NCBI RefSeq assembly: GCF_009604375.1
Contig: NZ_WEGH01000003.1
Coordinates: 310,001 to 374,000, forward strand
Source: Actinomadura macrotermitis
GTDB lineage: Bacteria > Actinomycetota > Actinomycetes > Streptosporangiales > Streptosporangiaceae
Reading direction: 5' to 3'
Length of the DNA stretch: 64,000 bases
Every line of letters starts with the position of its first letter. Positions within the stretch are counted from its first letter, which is position 1. Below, in pieces: positions 43,525 through 52,113 of this stretch. Made by a program: the position numbers and the translations under genes. Below the pieces are notes generated by a model. That model searched no databases. It was not told where the DNA came from and saw only the letters and a program-made list of their open reading frames with translations.

Positions 43525-44328
43525 TCAGCGTGAGAGCGTGGCGACGGCCCCGGCGTGGACGCCGGGCGCGGCGGCCAGGAAGCTCTCGCTCTCCGGGGTC
43601 CAGGGGCGGCCCCCGGCGTCGGAGATCCGTCCGCCGGCCTCGGTGACGAGGAGCGCCCCGGGCAGCAGGTCCGCGCGGGCGCCGGCGAACTGCCAGAAGA
43701 CGTCGATCCGGCCGGCCGCGACGTTCAGCAGGTGCAGGGTCGCGGGCACGGAGGTGCGGACGACGAGCGCGTCGAAGAGCATCGCGGTGATCGAGGAGCC
43801 GACGCGCCGCACGACCTCCTCGTCCTCGTCCGGCCTGGCCTGGCTGGTGGCCACGATGCCCAGGCCGAGGTCCGCGGTCCGGGAGACGCGCAGCGGCCGG
43901 CCGTCGAGGTGGGCGCCCGCGCCGGCGAGGGCGGTGTAGGTCTGGCCGGTCAGCGGCAGGTGGACCGCGGTCAGCACCGGCCGGTTGTCGCGCACGAGCG
44001 TGGCGGTCACCGCCCACTCCGGCAGGGCGTGCAGGTGGTTGACGTTGCCTTCGGCCGGATCCACGACCCACCATTCACCGGCCGGCAGGGCCCCGCCGTC
44101 CAGCTCGTCCTCCACCCACCCGGCGTCCGGGCGCAGGCGGGTGAGCCGGGGGCGCAGGATCGCCAGGGCCGCGTCGTCGTTGGCGACGAGCGCGGCCATC
44201 AGCTCTTCGCGGGTCTGGTAGCCGACCACCTCGCCGAAGCGCTCGAGCAACGCCGAGCCGGCCTCCTGCACGGCGATCGCGGTCTGGTCGAGCAGGTCGG
44301 CGTCAGTGATCTGGAGCGTTTCGGACAT
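43525..44328 (-). CDS. Inositol monophosphatase-family protein with altered metal motif
   Basis: 267 residues. The usual WVVDPIDGTTN motif reads WVVDPAEGNVNH, so the second metal-binding Asp is Glu and the Thr is Asn. The later WDxAAG motif reads ADLLPGALLVTEAGG with its Asp kept. The fold is clear; activity may be changed. Divergent from a LysR regulator, its likely controller. Confidence 0.72.
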   Translation of the reverse strand: MSETLQITDADLLDQTAIAVQEAGSALLERFGEVVGYQTREELMAALVANDDAALAILRPRLTRLRPDAGWVEDELDGGALPAGEWWVVDPAEGNVNHLHALPEWAVTATLVRDNRPVLTAVHLPLTGQTYTALAGAGAHLDGRPLRVSRTADLGLGIVATSQARPDEDEEVVRRVGSSITAMLFDALVVRTSVPATLHLLNVAAGRIDVFWQFAGARADLLPGALLVTEAGGRISDAGGRPWTPESESFLAAAPGVHAGAVATLSR

Positions 44329-44419
44329 GGCGGCACTCCCGTGCGAAAAGGGTGAACAAGGCGGGGTCAGACCGGATGGCGTTTCGGTCCCGCGCTCTGA
44401 TCTCGAAGGTAGAGAGCCC

Positions 44420-44435
44420 CTTGATTAACCACAAG
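44420..44435. promoter_or_regulatory. Candidate LysR-type binding site
   Basis: CTTG-N8-CAAG dyad with a T-N11-A core, in the 137-bp gap between the divergent phosphatase-like and LysR genes. Confidence 0.4.
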
Positions 44436-44465
44436 TGCATGTCAGGCACGCCTAGGATTACCACC

Positions 44466-45374
44466 ATGCAACTGGATTTGAATCTGCTCTCCGCGCTCGA
44501 CGCGCTGCTGGAGGAGGGAAGCGTGGCCGGGGCGGCCGCGCGCCTCCACGTCACCGCTCCCGCGATGAGCCGGAGCCTGGGCCGAATCCGCCGCACCACC
44601 GGGGATCAGATCCTGGTGCGCACCGGCCGCACGATGACCCCGACGCCGTATGCGATCGCGATCCGGGAACAGGTGCACGAGCTGCTGCACCAGGTCCAGG
44701 GCGTGCTGGCCCCCAGCCGTGAACTCGATCTGGCGACGCTGGAGCGCACCTTCACCCTCCGCTGGCACGATTCCCTGGTCGCCTTGAGCGGCCCTGCGCT
44801 CCTGTCGGCCGTGCGTGAACAGGCGCCGGGCGTGCGACTGCGCTTCATCGCCGAATCGAGTATCGACACCCCCGAGCTGCGGCGCGGTGAGGTCGACCTA
44901 GAGGCGAACGCCAACCAGCCCACCGCACCGGACATCCGCGCCGAGAACGTGGGCGAGACCCGCCTGGTCATCGTCGCCAGGAAGGGGCACCCCCTCACCC
45001 GCCTCGAGAGCATCACGGCACAGCAGTACGCCGCCGCCGAGCACGTCACCGTCTCGCGGCGGGGAAGCCTCGGCAACGCTCTCGACGACGCCCTCGCGCG
45101 GCTCGGCCTCACCCGCCGCGTGGTGGCGAGCGCGCCCACCGAAGCGGCCGCGCTGGAATTCGCGCGCGGCTCCGACCTCCTGGTCTGCGTCCCCGAAGTC
45201 ACCACGCGGTCCGCGGTCACCGACCTCGGCCTGGCCGTGCTCCCCCTGCCGCTCGAACTGCCGCCGGCACCGATCCACCTGTCCTGGCATCAGCGCTACG
45301 ACACCGACCCCGCCCATGCCTGGCTACGCGGACTGGCACGGACCGCGCTGGCCACGTGCGGCACATCACCGTGA
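44466..45374 (+). CDS. LysR-family transcriptional regulator
   Basis: 302 residues from ATG 44466 (upstream in-frame ATG at 44352 would add 38 residues without protein character). N-terminal winged helix (LLSALDALLEEGSVAGAAARLHVTAPAMSRSLGRIRR) and a periplasmic-binding-like effector domain. Divergent from the phosphatase/F420 reductase pair. Effector unknown. It is the last chromosomal gene before the integrated element. Confidence 0.87.
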   Translation: MQLDLNLLSALDALLEEGSVAGAAARLHVTAPAMSRSLGRIRRTTGDQILVRTGRTMTPTPYAIAIREQVHELLHQVQGVLAPSRELDLATLERTFTLRWHDSLVALSGPALLSAVREQAPGVRLRFIAESSIDTPELRRGEVDLEANANQPTAPDIRAENVGETRLVIVARKGHPLTRLESITAQQYAAAEHVTVSRRGSLGNALDDALARLGLTRRVVASAPTEAAALEFARGSDLLVCVPEVTTRSAVTDLGLAVLPLPLELPPAPIHLSWHQRYDTDPAHAWLRGLARTALATCGTSP

Positions 45375-45376
45375 GA

Positions 45377-45401
45377 CGGGGCCGCCGAGCAGCCGGCCCC
45401 G
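45377..45401 (+). terminator. Terminator after the LysR gene
   Basis: 8-bp stem CGGGGCCG / CGGCCCCG with a 9-base loop, beginning 3 bases after the LysR stop codon. Confidence 0.6.
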
Positions 45402-45464
45402 CCATACCGGGACGAAAGCCACGCCGGGCATTGGCGACATCCTCGCGCCCACCCTGCCCAAAAA

Positions 45465-45508
45465 GGCGCGCCCAGAGGGATTCGAACCCCCGACCGTCGG
45501 ATTAGAAG
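45465..45508. repeat. Left attachment repeat (attL core)
   Basis: 44 bases identical to 60865-60908. It contains the T-arm and 3' acceptor half of tRNA-Arg but lacks the 5' half, so it is not a functional tRNA. It marks the left junction of the integrated element. Confidence 0.93.
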
Positions 45509-45577
45509 ACCGCCGATCACCTCACCCGGGCAAGCCCGCCTGACCTGCACACGAGCCCCCAAGCAGCACCTCGCCAA

Positions 45578-45603
45578 CCAAGATCATTCCGCACATGTTC
45601 CGG
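45578..45603 (+). repeat. Left copy of a 26-bp subterminal repeat (integrase arm site candidate)
   Basis: Matches 60735-60760 at 23 of 26 bases in the same orientation; the first 15 bases (CCAAGATCATTCCGC) and last six (TTCCGG) are identical. It lies 70 bp inside the left att core. Within it ATTCCG/TTCCGG recur about one helical turn apart, as expected for tyrosine-integrase arm sites. Confidence 0.6.
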
Positions 45604-45746
45604 ATCTTGATACGCGCCGCCTCGGCAACCTTGGCTGGGCGACTGCATCCTTATCAGTTCGGCCCGCCTCACTGTTGCCGTCAGTATGCGCTGGAGATAC
45701 AGCACTTGGTTAGGACGGGTTTGGGATCGCTCAATATGGCGGTTTC

Positions 45747-47837
45747 CTATTGAGGATTTTCCTGATCTCGCAGCACGATGGCGAGGTTGTTACGACTGTC
45801 CAAGGTGTCGGGATGTTCGGCCCCCAGCACCCGGCTCCTGATCTCCAAGACGGCGCGCTGCTCGGCCTCGGCCTCGGCCGACCGCCCCAGATCACGCAGC
45901 ACGTTGGCGAGGTTGTTACGACTGGTCAAGGTGCTGGGATGTTCGGCCCCCAGCACCCGGTTCCTGATCTCCAAGACGGCGCGCTGCTCGGCCTCGGCCT
46001 CGGCCGACCGCCCCAGATCACGCAGCACGATGGCGAGATTGCTACGACCGGTCAAGATGTCGGGATGTTCGGCCCCCAGCACCCGGCTCCTGATCTCCAA
46101 GACGGCGCGCTGCTCGGCCTCGGCCTCCTCCCACCGCCCCAGATCACGCAGCACGACGGCGAGATTGCTACGACTGGTCAAGGTGCTGGGATGTTCGGCC
46201 CCCAGCACCCGGCTCCTGATCTCCAAGACGGCGCGCTGCTCGGCCTCGGCCTCCTCCCACCGCCCCAGATCACTCAGCATGACGGCGAGATTGCTACGAC
46301 CGGTCAAGACGTCGGGATGTTCGGCCCCCAGCGCCCGATTCCTGATCTCCAAGACGGCGCGCTGCTCGGCCTCGGCCTCCTCCCACCGCCCCAGATCACT
46401 CAGCGCGACGGCGAGATTGCTACGACTGGCCAAAGCCCTGGGGTGTTCGGGGCTGTATTGCTGTTGGTAGTCGTTGAGAGCTTGGTGTGCTGCGGTTTCT
46501 GCGAGCTGGTAGCGGCCTTGGTCGTGCAGTGCGTTGGCGATGTTGTTCGCGTCGGCGGGGGTGGCGTGGGCGAGGGCGGCAGCGATGGTGGCCTGGGGGA
46601 TGTGGTCGTTGGGGTTGGCGGTGCGTTGCACGGTGTCCAGCAGGTAGTCGAACACCTCGCAGGTGTCGTTGCCGTTCAACTGCAGAGGTGCGTTTCCGGA
46701 ATCGCGGGTCTGGGTGGCCCACTGCCAGGCCTGTTCCTCGGTCTCGGGGTTCAGGCGTGCCCCTCCTCGTTGCTCCAAGTAGACAGTGGAAGCCTGGCTG
46801 ATGAGTTGGCGGGGTTGCGGGGAGGTGTAGCCGGCGCGGCGAATGTCGATGGCGGCAGCGACCAAGGCAGCGCCCCGAGGGTGTGTTCCGCGTGCCCATG
46901 CCCGCTGCCATTCCTGCATCAACTGCGGCCCGCACGCCAGGTACTCGGCAATCCCGTATGTGTTGGCATGTGCTAAGGCATCGTTGATGCGGGCGTCGTC
47001 GGTGGCCACTTCAGCAGCGCGCTGCTGCTCGGCCTGGCTGAAGTGGCACTCCACCCAGATCCGGGGCCGTGCCTGCTCCAGTACCGCTGCGCTCTCCCGC
47101 CGCGACGAACGCCCTTCGTCGTCCTGGGCAGCAGCGGTGAGGCGGTCCTCCTCGGCCGCGCGCAGCGTCGCCACGATCACCCGGTGATGCCCATCGCCGG
47201 CCAGCAACTCGGCGACGTGCTTACCGGTGATTCCGTCCGGACCGAGGTAGCCCTCCAGGTCGTTGAGCCACAGCACGCATCGCCGCGATGCGGCCGCTTC
47301 GGTCACAGCAGCCCCGACCGCATCCCGGGTGTGCGGCACGATCAACCGGTGATCGGGCAGCACCGCCCGTACCGCCTCGAACGCTGCCCGCGTCTTGCCC
47401 GCCGTCGAATCGCCCACCAGCAGCACAAACCCGCTCCATCCCAACGCCGCCCGCAGCTCGACATCGAAATCACGCGGCACGTATGCCGGTACCCGGTCAC
47501 TGGCTCCAACCGGGGTTTCGGCAACCAGCCGGCGAGCTGGGTGCACTCCGACCACACCGATCGGATCGGTCACCTCACGCACCCGAGGCACCTTCCCACC
47601 TGGCGTGAACGTGCCCCTGGCCAGCTCCTTAGCCTGATCCTCGCGGGCCTTCACCGCCCCCTCGAACCGGGTCTTCCACACCCCCGCCACCAAGGGCGCC
47701 AATGCCGCGACCACACCAGCGGCCACCAGCCACCAACGCCCCTTGATACCCGCTTCCTTCAGCAGCGCAGGAATCACCACCAGCAGCGCGGCCGCACCCG
47801 CCAATGCCCCCGCCCAGATGACACTTCTGCGCCTCAC
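45747..47837 (-). CDS. Membrane-anchored P-loop NTPase with C-terminal TPR repeats
   Basis: 696 residues. Two N-terminal transmembrane helices (about 7-27 and 35-55), then a P-loop domain with GDSTAGKT (142-149) and Walker B-like WLNDLE (190-195), a helical middle part, and six 42-residue tetratricopeptide units of the kinesin-light-chain type (five full, last one cut short). The layout of effector or anchor, NTPase and repeat sensor is that of STAND-like proteins, some of which are anti-phage sensors. It is the first cargo gene at the left end of the element. GTG start with GAGG upstream. Confidence 0.7.
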   Translation of the reverse strand: MRRRSVIWAGALAGAAALLVVIPALLKEAGIKGRWWLVAAGVVAALAPLVAGVWKTRFEGAVKAREDQAKELARGTFTPGGKVPRVREVTDPIGVVGVHPARRLVAETPVGASDRVPAYVPRDFDVELRAALGWSGFVLLVGDSTAGKTRAAFEAVRAVLPDHRLIVPHTRDAVGAAVTEAAASRRCVLWLNDLEGYLGPDGITGKHVAELLAGDGHHRVIVATLRAAEEDRLTAAAQDDEGRSSRRESAAVLEQARPRIWVECHFSQAEQQRAAEVATDDARINDALAHANTYGIAEYLACGPQLMQEWQRAWARGTHPRGAALVAAAIDIRRAGYTSPQPRQLISQASTVYLEQRGGARLNPETEEQAWQWATQTRDSGNAPLQLNGNDTCEVFDYLLDTVQRTANPNDHIPQATIAAALAHATPADANNIANALHDQGRYQLAETAAHQALNDYQQQYSPEHPRALASRSNLAVALSDLGRWEEAEAEQRAVLEIRNRALGAEHPDVLTGRSNLAVMLSDLGRWEEAEAEQRAVLEIRSRVLGAEHPSTLTSRSNLAVVLRDLGRWEEAEAEQRAVLEIRSRVLGAEHPDILTGRSNLAIVLRDLGRSAEAEAEQRAVLEIRNRVLGAEHPSTLTSRNNLANVLRDLGRSAEAEAEQRAVLEIRSRVLGAEHPDTLDSRNNLAIVLRDQENPQ
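45771..46440 (-). repeat. 126-bp tandem repeats inside the TPR region
   Basis: Five full units beginning at 45771, 45897, 46023, 46149 and 46275, and a partial one at 46401, each 126 bp and nearly identical at the DNA level. Differences concentrate at the helix-A positions (SNLAV/SNLAI, HPDVL/HPSTL). Such uniform repeats point to recent amplification and possible copy-number change by recombination. Confidence 0.85.
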
Positions 47838-48461
47838 GCTCGCACCACCTCACGCCATCGCACAGCCCAAGCCTGGCACCCGGCACCCCGCAACAGGAGC
47901 AACCCGCCGAAACTGGCCTGTGCAGGTCACTCAACACGCTGCACAGGCCGCATCGCTCCGGAGTGCTCGTTCGCGCGAACGGCGAGACGGTGTGACAGGC
48001 AGAAGCGCGCGAACGAGTGCTCCGGTTCGCAGGGGGTTCGGGGGCAGCGTGCCCCCGAGTCGCGCTCGATCAACTGTCCTGGCGCTGAATCCGCGGGGCG
48101 GCGGCGCGACCCCGTGACCGCCGTTCGCCGAGCAGCGGGCGGCGGCTGCACGATGCGCGGCCCGGCGCCCGCTGACCGGTGACCGGCGCCCACGCCGCAC
48201 GCGCCGGGCGGCGTCGGCGTCGGGCCGCGCAGCGGCGCAAGCGCCGCCGCCCCTTGATCCCAAACAGCAGAATTCGGCAATGGAGCTTTCATCACGAGTC
48301 TCACGGATGCGACCCGCAGACGATCACTCCGGCTCGCGGGGCTGGGGCCGCAAGTCCCTGCCCCAAGCTCGTGTAGCCCAACTAGCAACAGCCAACCATG
48401 GTTGCCTGAATCTAGGGCCAAACCCACTGGACAGGTCAGATATCTGTACTAGCCTGTGAGC
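47838..48461. other. Non-coding region with hairpins (possible origin or transfer locus)
   Basis: 624 bases between divergent genes with no convincing gene. It holds a perfect 9-bp stem with a GCG loop (TCGGGGGCA/TGCCCCCGA, 48038-48058), an imperfect inverted pair built on GTGCTCGTTCGCGCG (47963 on) and CGCGCGAACGAG (48005 on), and a GCGGCGC-AA-GCGCCGC hairpin (48232-48247). G+C is very high up to about 48255, then drops abruptly towards the AT-richer module. Hairpin-rich non-coding DNA in such elements can hold the double- or single-strand origin or clt locus. Confidence 0.35.
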
Positions 48462-49592
48462 ATGACTAACCCGTCGGTACCGTTTGGTCGCTGGCGTTTG
48501 CGGGGTGGGCGCTACGAAAAAGCTGGCTTGCCAGTGGAGGCGCTGCCGGAGTTTGCCCGCTACGAGCGACTAGTTATTGACGTAGCGAAGGGGCTTTATA
48601 AGCGGCGCCATCGCGAAAGAGTGCGCGCGCCTCGGGGGTTCACTGATAATTTTGAGCTCCGCCTAACGGATATTCAACCCGGTAGCGTCATCCCTGTACT
48701 CGAGGCGCCTGCCACACCAGAAGACGCCTTGTTCAATGGAGTTGACAGCTCCATTTTTGAAGAAGCGCGCATCCTAATTCAGGATACTTTGCGCTCAATT
48801 CATCAGCAGGGAAAGATCCCGCCATCGTTTCCACCACAGGCACTGAAAGAATTTTCGAGATTCGGTCGCAGCCTACAAGATGACGAGACCCTGGAATTTG
48901 ATCCCGGGACAAATCATTCGGCGATATATACTCAAAGTATCCGGAGGACTATTCAAGAGATTGCCGATCTTGATCGCTTCGAAGTTGAGACCATTCTAAT
49001 TGGTCAAGTGGTCAGTATCATGGCCGATCGAAGTGCCTTCGAATTCAGGGTGGGCAGAGAAGGTAAAACCGTTTCAGGACACTTTTCTTCCGATGAAATC
49101 GTCCGGGAACTTAAAGCTTATCTAGACTCTTCCAGCATGGCGCCGACCGTGTCGATCAGTTGCGTCGCTCTACAATCAGGTGATCGGCAGATCGTTGAGA
49201 TTCAGGACGTGCTCGGCATCGAGCCCGTGCTTCCGGAAGAATGGAATTCGCGCCTACGCGAGATTGAGGGACTGCCTGACGGATGGCTCGACGGCGATGG
49301 GATGTCAATCAGTAGGCGAGTGCTGAGGCAAGCCGAAAGCCTCTTGCTAGACTTCCTGGACTCTGGGATAGAAAAGCCTAGAATATATCCAATGCCTAGC
49401 GGTGGGGTGCAGTTCGAGTGGCTACTCGAACTAGCCGAAGTCTCTGCCGAAATACTCCCCAGTGGACAGGTTAGCCTCTTCGCCTTCTCGAAGCTCGACG
49501 AAGAGCGAGAGTTTGAACTGGAAACGTCATGGTCAGAAACCAGTAATATAAACAACTTCATACGCAGGAGCCTTGATGAGCTCGCCGAATGA
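48462..49592 (+). CDS. Unknown protein, upstream partner of an AT-richer two-gene module
   Basis: 376 residues from ATG 48462 (a GTG 6 bases earlier is in frame). No enzyme motif. The C-terminal third has a pattern I have seen in uncharacterised bacterial proteins: LPDGWLDGDGMSI, then PRIYPMPSGGVQFEW and a final beta-rich strand set. The N-terminal 250 residues are unique to me. Codon use and base composition are far lower in G+C than the neighbours, so the module arrived recently from another host. It overlaps the next gene by 17 bp. Confidence 0.7.
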   Translation: MTNPSVPFGRWRLRGGRYEKAGLPVEALPEFARYERLVIDVAKGLYKRRHRERVRAPRGFTDNFELRLTDIQPGSVIPVLEAPATPEDALFNGVDSSIFEEARILIQDTLRSIHQQGKIPPSFPPQALKEFSRFGRSLQDDETLEFDPGTNHSAIYTQSIRRTIQEIADLDRFEVETILIGQVVSIMADRSAFEFRVGREGKTVSGHFSSDEIVRELKAYLDSSSMAPTVSISCVALQSGDRQIVEIQDVLGIEPVLPEEWNSRLREIEGLPDGWLDGDGMSISRRVLRQAESLLLDFLDSGIEKPRIYPMPSGGVQFEWLLELAEVSAEILPSGQVSLFAFSKLDEEREFELETSWSETSNINNFIRRSLDELAE

Positions 49593-50028
49593 ATCTGAGG
49601 AACTTCGTCCGGGGGAAGAGCTGATCGGGGAGGTTGATGAGTTTTTGTATCGCCAGGTCCATCCTCAGTTTGTTCAAGATGGCCGGGTGACGAGTCAGGC
49701 ATTTCGTCCCACCGAAAAAGATGCGGGCGAACTTTCCATTAGTCGCGGCTCACAGGTTTCCGCAGAAGAAGCTTTTATTTTCCATACCGCGAGACTACAG
49801 CTAGATTCCGCCGGAAGTTGGATTGTTTCCGTGGATGAAGTAGGCAAAATTGGCCTGAGGGCAGTTGATGACCAACATGCACCAACCCGTCCCGATCCTT
49901 GCCCACCAGGACACGGGTACATCGATTTTCGGAGCCTCCAGACACAAAATGCACTAAAGAAGGCAGCCTCAAAGTTGAGGGACGCGGCTGAAGTACGTGG
50001 ACGCGCTTTCCCGAGAACTTCCGAGTAA
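49576..50028 (+). CDS. Unknown protein, downstream partner of the two-gene module
   Basis: 150 residues; ATG preceded by AGGAG 5 bases upstream, inside the end of the first gene. Recognisable only as a conserved-looking type: LYRQVHPQFVQDGRVTSQAF, then PTEKDAGELSISRGSQVSAEEA. A single histidine, arginine and serine-rich core with no known catalytic signature. Same low G+C as its partner. The tight pairing hints at toxin-antitoxin or defence function, but nothing in the sequence proves it. Confidence 0.68.
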   Translation: MSSPNESEELRPGEELIGEVDEFLYRQVHPQFVQDGRVTSQAFRPTEKDAGELSISRGSQVSAEEAFIFHTARLQLDSAGSWIVSVDEVGKIGLRAVDDQHAPTRPDPCPPGHGYIDFRSLQTQNALKKAASKLRDAAEVRGRAFPRTSE

Positions 50029-50065
50029 GGCGGATGAGCAGCGGGATCAGACGGAATAGGCCGCA

Positions 50066-50083
50066 CGCCCGGCATGCCGGGCG
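50066..50083 (+). terminator. Terminator after the two-gene module
   Basis: Perfect palindrome CGCCCGGC-AT-GCCGGGCG followed by GGAATTT, 38 bases after the stop codon. Confidence 0.65.
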
Positions 50084-50150
50084 GGAATTTGCCTGACGGG
50101 CTGCGTCAGCGGGACGCCCTCGGAACCGTAGAGAAAGTTGTGACTGAGGA

Positions 50151-50168
50151 GTGGCCTTTGAAGGCCAC
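50151..50168. promoter_or_regulatory. Palindromic operator over the -35 of the HAD gene
   Basis: GTGGCCTT-TG-AAGGCCAC, 8-bp perfect arms. It covers a TTGAAG (-35 like) that is followed 19 bases later by TAGGCT (50183-50188), itself 7 bases before the ATG. The 8-mer GTGGCCTT recurs at 52250-52257 upstream of the HTH/TPR regulator gene. Confidence 0.55.
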
Positions 50169-50195
50169 GCGAGGGTGTCTCGTAGGCTGTTCGGC

Positions 50196-50855
50196 ATGAT
50201 CCGGGCTGTGGTGTTCGATGTGGGCGAGTGCCTCGTCAACGAGACGCGTGAGTATGGGACGTGGGCTGACTGGCTGGGGGTGCCTCGGCATACGTTCTCG
50301 GCGATGTTCGGTGCGGTGATCGCTCGTGGGCTGGACTACCGGGAGACGTTCCAGGTGTTCGCGCCGGGGTTCGATCTGACCGAGCAGCGGGAGAAGCGCG
50401 CTGAGGTCGGGCGGCCGGAGACGTTTGGGAAAGAGGATCTGTACCCCGACGCGCGGCCGACGCTGGCGAAGCTGCGTGATGATGGGCTGTGGGTGGGCAT
50501 CGCGGGGAATCAGACGGTGCGGGCCGGCGGGATCCTGCGGTCGCTGGACCTGCCCCATGACCTGATCGCGACGTCGGATGACTGGGGTGTGTCCAAGCCG
50601 GATCCGGGGTTCTTCCGCGCGGTGGTGGAGGCGGCGCCGTGTGCGGCGGGCGAGATCTTGTATGTGGGTGACCGGCTCGACAATGACGTTCGGCCGGCGG
50701 TGGAGGTCGGGTTGCTGACGGCGCTGATCCGGCGGGGGCCGTGGGGGATCATTCAGCAGGACGACCCGGAAGCCGACCGCGTTCCGACGATGCGGATCGA
50801 TTCGCTGGCCGAGCTTCCGGGCCGTGTGGCTGAGTTCAACGCTGGAGCGCGCTGA
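50196..50855 (+). CDS. HAD-superfamily hydrolase
   Basis: 219 residues from ATG 50196, chosen because TAGGCT lies 7 bases upstream (leaderless start). Motif I reads VVFDVGECLV: the general acid Asp of DxD is replaced by Gly-Glu (DVGE), as in haloacid dehalogenase-like rather than phosphatase members. Later motifs IAGNQT, SKPDPGFF and YVGDRLDNDV are intact. Substrate unknown. Tail-to-tail overlap of 20 bp with the HTH/TPR regulator. Confidence 0.8.
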   Translation: MIRAVVFDVGECLVNETREYGTWADWLGVPRHTFSAMFGAVIARGLDYRETFQVFAPGFDLTEQREKRAEVGRPETFGKEDLYPDARPTLAKLRDDGLWVGIAGNQTVRAGGILRSLDLPHDLIATSDDWGVSKPDPGFFRAVVEAAPCAAGEILYVGDRLDNDVRPAVEVGLLTALIRRGPWGIIQQDDPEADRVPTMRIDSLAELPGRVAEFNAGAR

Positions 50856-52113
50856 GCGTTGTCTGCCAGCCGTATAGGCGGTCGTCGAGGCGCTGCACGC
50901 ATTCGTGGTCGGACCAGCGCTGTAGGGATCGGCGGACTTCGTTGATCCGGTCCATGCCGGTGGCGTACCAGGTGACGGCCAACTGGTCGAGGGCCTGCTC
51001 GGCGTAGGCGCATGCCTGGTCGGGGTGGCCTTGGGCGACTTCGACGGCGGCCAGGTCGCCGAGAATGACCGAGCGCTGCTTGGCATTGCTGTCGCCGAGC
51101 GCGGTGAGCACCTGCTGAAGGGTGGCCTTGGCCTGGGCCGGCTGGCCTGCCTTGAGCTGGGTGTTGCCCTTGAACGCGGCCAGGCTGACCGGCGAGAACC
51201 AGTTGAACCACTCGGGTGAGGCGTTCTCGTTGCCCTCGGCGAGGACGCTTTCACCGTGGCTGATCAGCCGCAGTGCTTCGCGCGGGTGCCCGCACAGGGT
51301 TTCGCACTCGGCTTCGACGGCGTCCAGCCATGCCCAGAATTCGGCGGAGGCGGGGCCGCGGCGGGCATAGGTCCGGGCCGCGCGCATGCGCTCGGCCGCC
51401 TCGTCGCGCCGGTTGTCCCATCCGGGGATGAACGCGGCGTGCGCCAGGATCGCCGATCCCAGTAGCGGGTCATCGGCTTCCCCGGCGGCCTGGAGGGCGC
51501 GGACATAGGTCGCGTCGGCTTCTTCGGACTGGCGCAGGTCGAAGAACTCGATGCGTCCCACGAGCAGGAGGGACTCGGCCAGTGCCGTTGCCAGGATCCG
51601 GCGGGGGACGCCGGTGGTCTCGGCCAGGAGCTGCGTGCCCAAGCGGGTGTGTTCCAGCACGGTCGGGTGGAGCTGGGCCGGCTGAACGCTGAAGTACAGA
51701 CGCCGGTGTGCGGCGTTGATGGCGGCGAAGTCCGCTCCCACCGTGGGCGGCTGCACCGCAGCGGCGGCCTTGGGGAGTGGGAGAGCTGCCCCGGGGACCT
51801 GGATCGGCGTGGAAGTGGGAGGGTTCATCGTGCCCGAAGTGGCGGGGGCTGCCTGGTCGCTCCACGGGGGTGTGAAGCCCAGCTGCTCCATAGGGAGTTG
51901 CAGGACATGAGTCAGGAGCCGCTGATGGTCGGCGCGGGGCCAGGGCGGCGAAGCCGACTCCCAACGGCGCACCTGGCGGGCGCTCACCTGCATGTTGCGT
52001 AGCCCGATGGCGGGAGCGGCGGCGGTCAGGGCGTCGGCAAATGCCTGCTGAGAGGCATAACCGGCGTGTTGCCGCGCTGCCTTGAGTCGCGCGTTGCCAG
52101 CCGTTCGGGGCAT
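50836..52113 (-). CDS. HTH-TPR cytoplasmic regulator (XRE-like)
   Basis: 425 residues from ATG 52113 with GGAGGT 8 bases upstream; the frame runs further upstream without protein character. N-terminal HTH (LKAARQHAGYASQQAFADALT, QVSARQVRRWE), a Pro/Ala linker, then helical TPR-like repeats to the end. Proteins of this layout are common regulators in actinomycete mobile elements. It may bind the GTGGCCTT-containing sites on both flanks. Confidence 0.78.
   Translation of the reverse strand: MPRTAGNARLKAARQHAGYASQQAFADALTAAAPAIGLRNMQVSARQVRRWESASPPWPRADHQRLLTHVLQLPMEQLGFTPPWSDQAAPATSGTMNPPTSTPIQVPGAALPLPKAAAAVQPPTVGADFAAINAAHRRLYFSVQPAQLHPTVLEHTRLGTQLLAETTGVPRRILATALAESLLLVGRIEFFDLRQSEEADATYVRALQAAGEADDPLLGSAILAHAAFIPGWDNRRDEAAERMRAARTYARRGPASAEFWAWLDAVEAECETLCGHPREALRLISHGESVLAEGNENASPEWFNWFSPVSLAAFKGNTQLKAGQPAQAKATLQQVLTALGDSNAKQRSVILGDLAAVEVAQGHPDQACAYAEQALDQLAVTWYATGMDRINEVRRSLQRWSDHECVQRLDDRLYGWQTTLSALQR

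Noticed and set aside
45465-45540. Second tRNA-like sequence at the left att site
   Set aside because: Only the 3' half matches tRNA-Arg; no D-arm or 5' acceptor strand follows, so it is an attachment remnant, not a tRNA.
45771-46440. Possible CRISPR array (regular repeats)
   Set aside because: The 126-bp units are continuous coding repeats without spacers and no cas genes are nearby.
45750-46976. 408-codon plus-strand frame through the TPR repeats with a regular repeated protein
   Set aside because: Its regular repeat is only the reverse strand of the 126-bp TPR units; the minus-strand frame has a P-loop, TM helices and TPR consensus.
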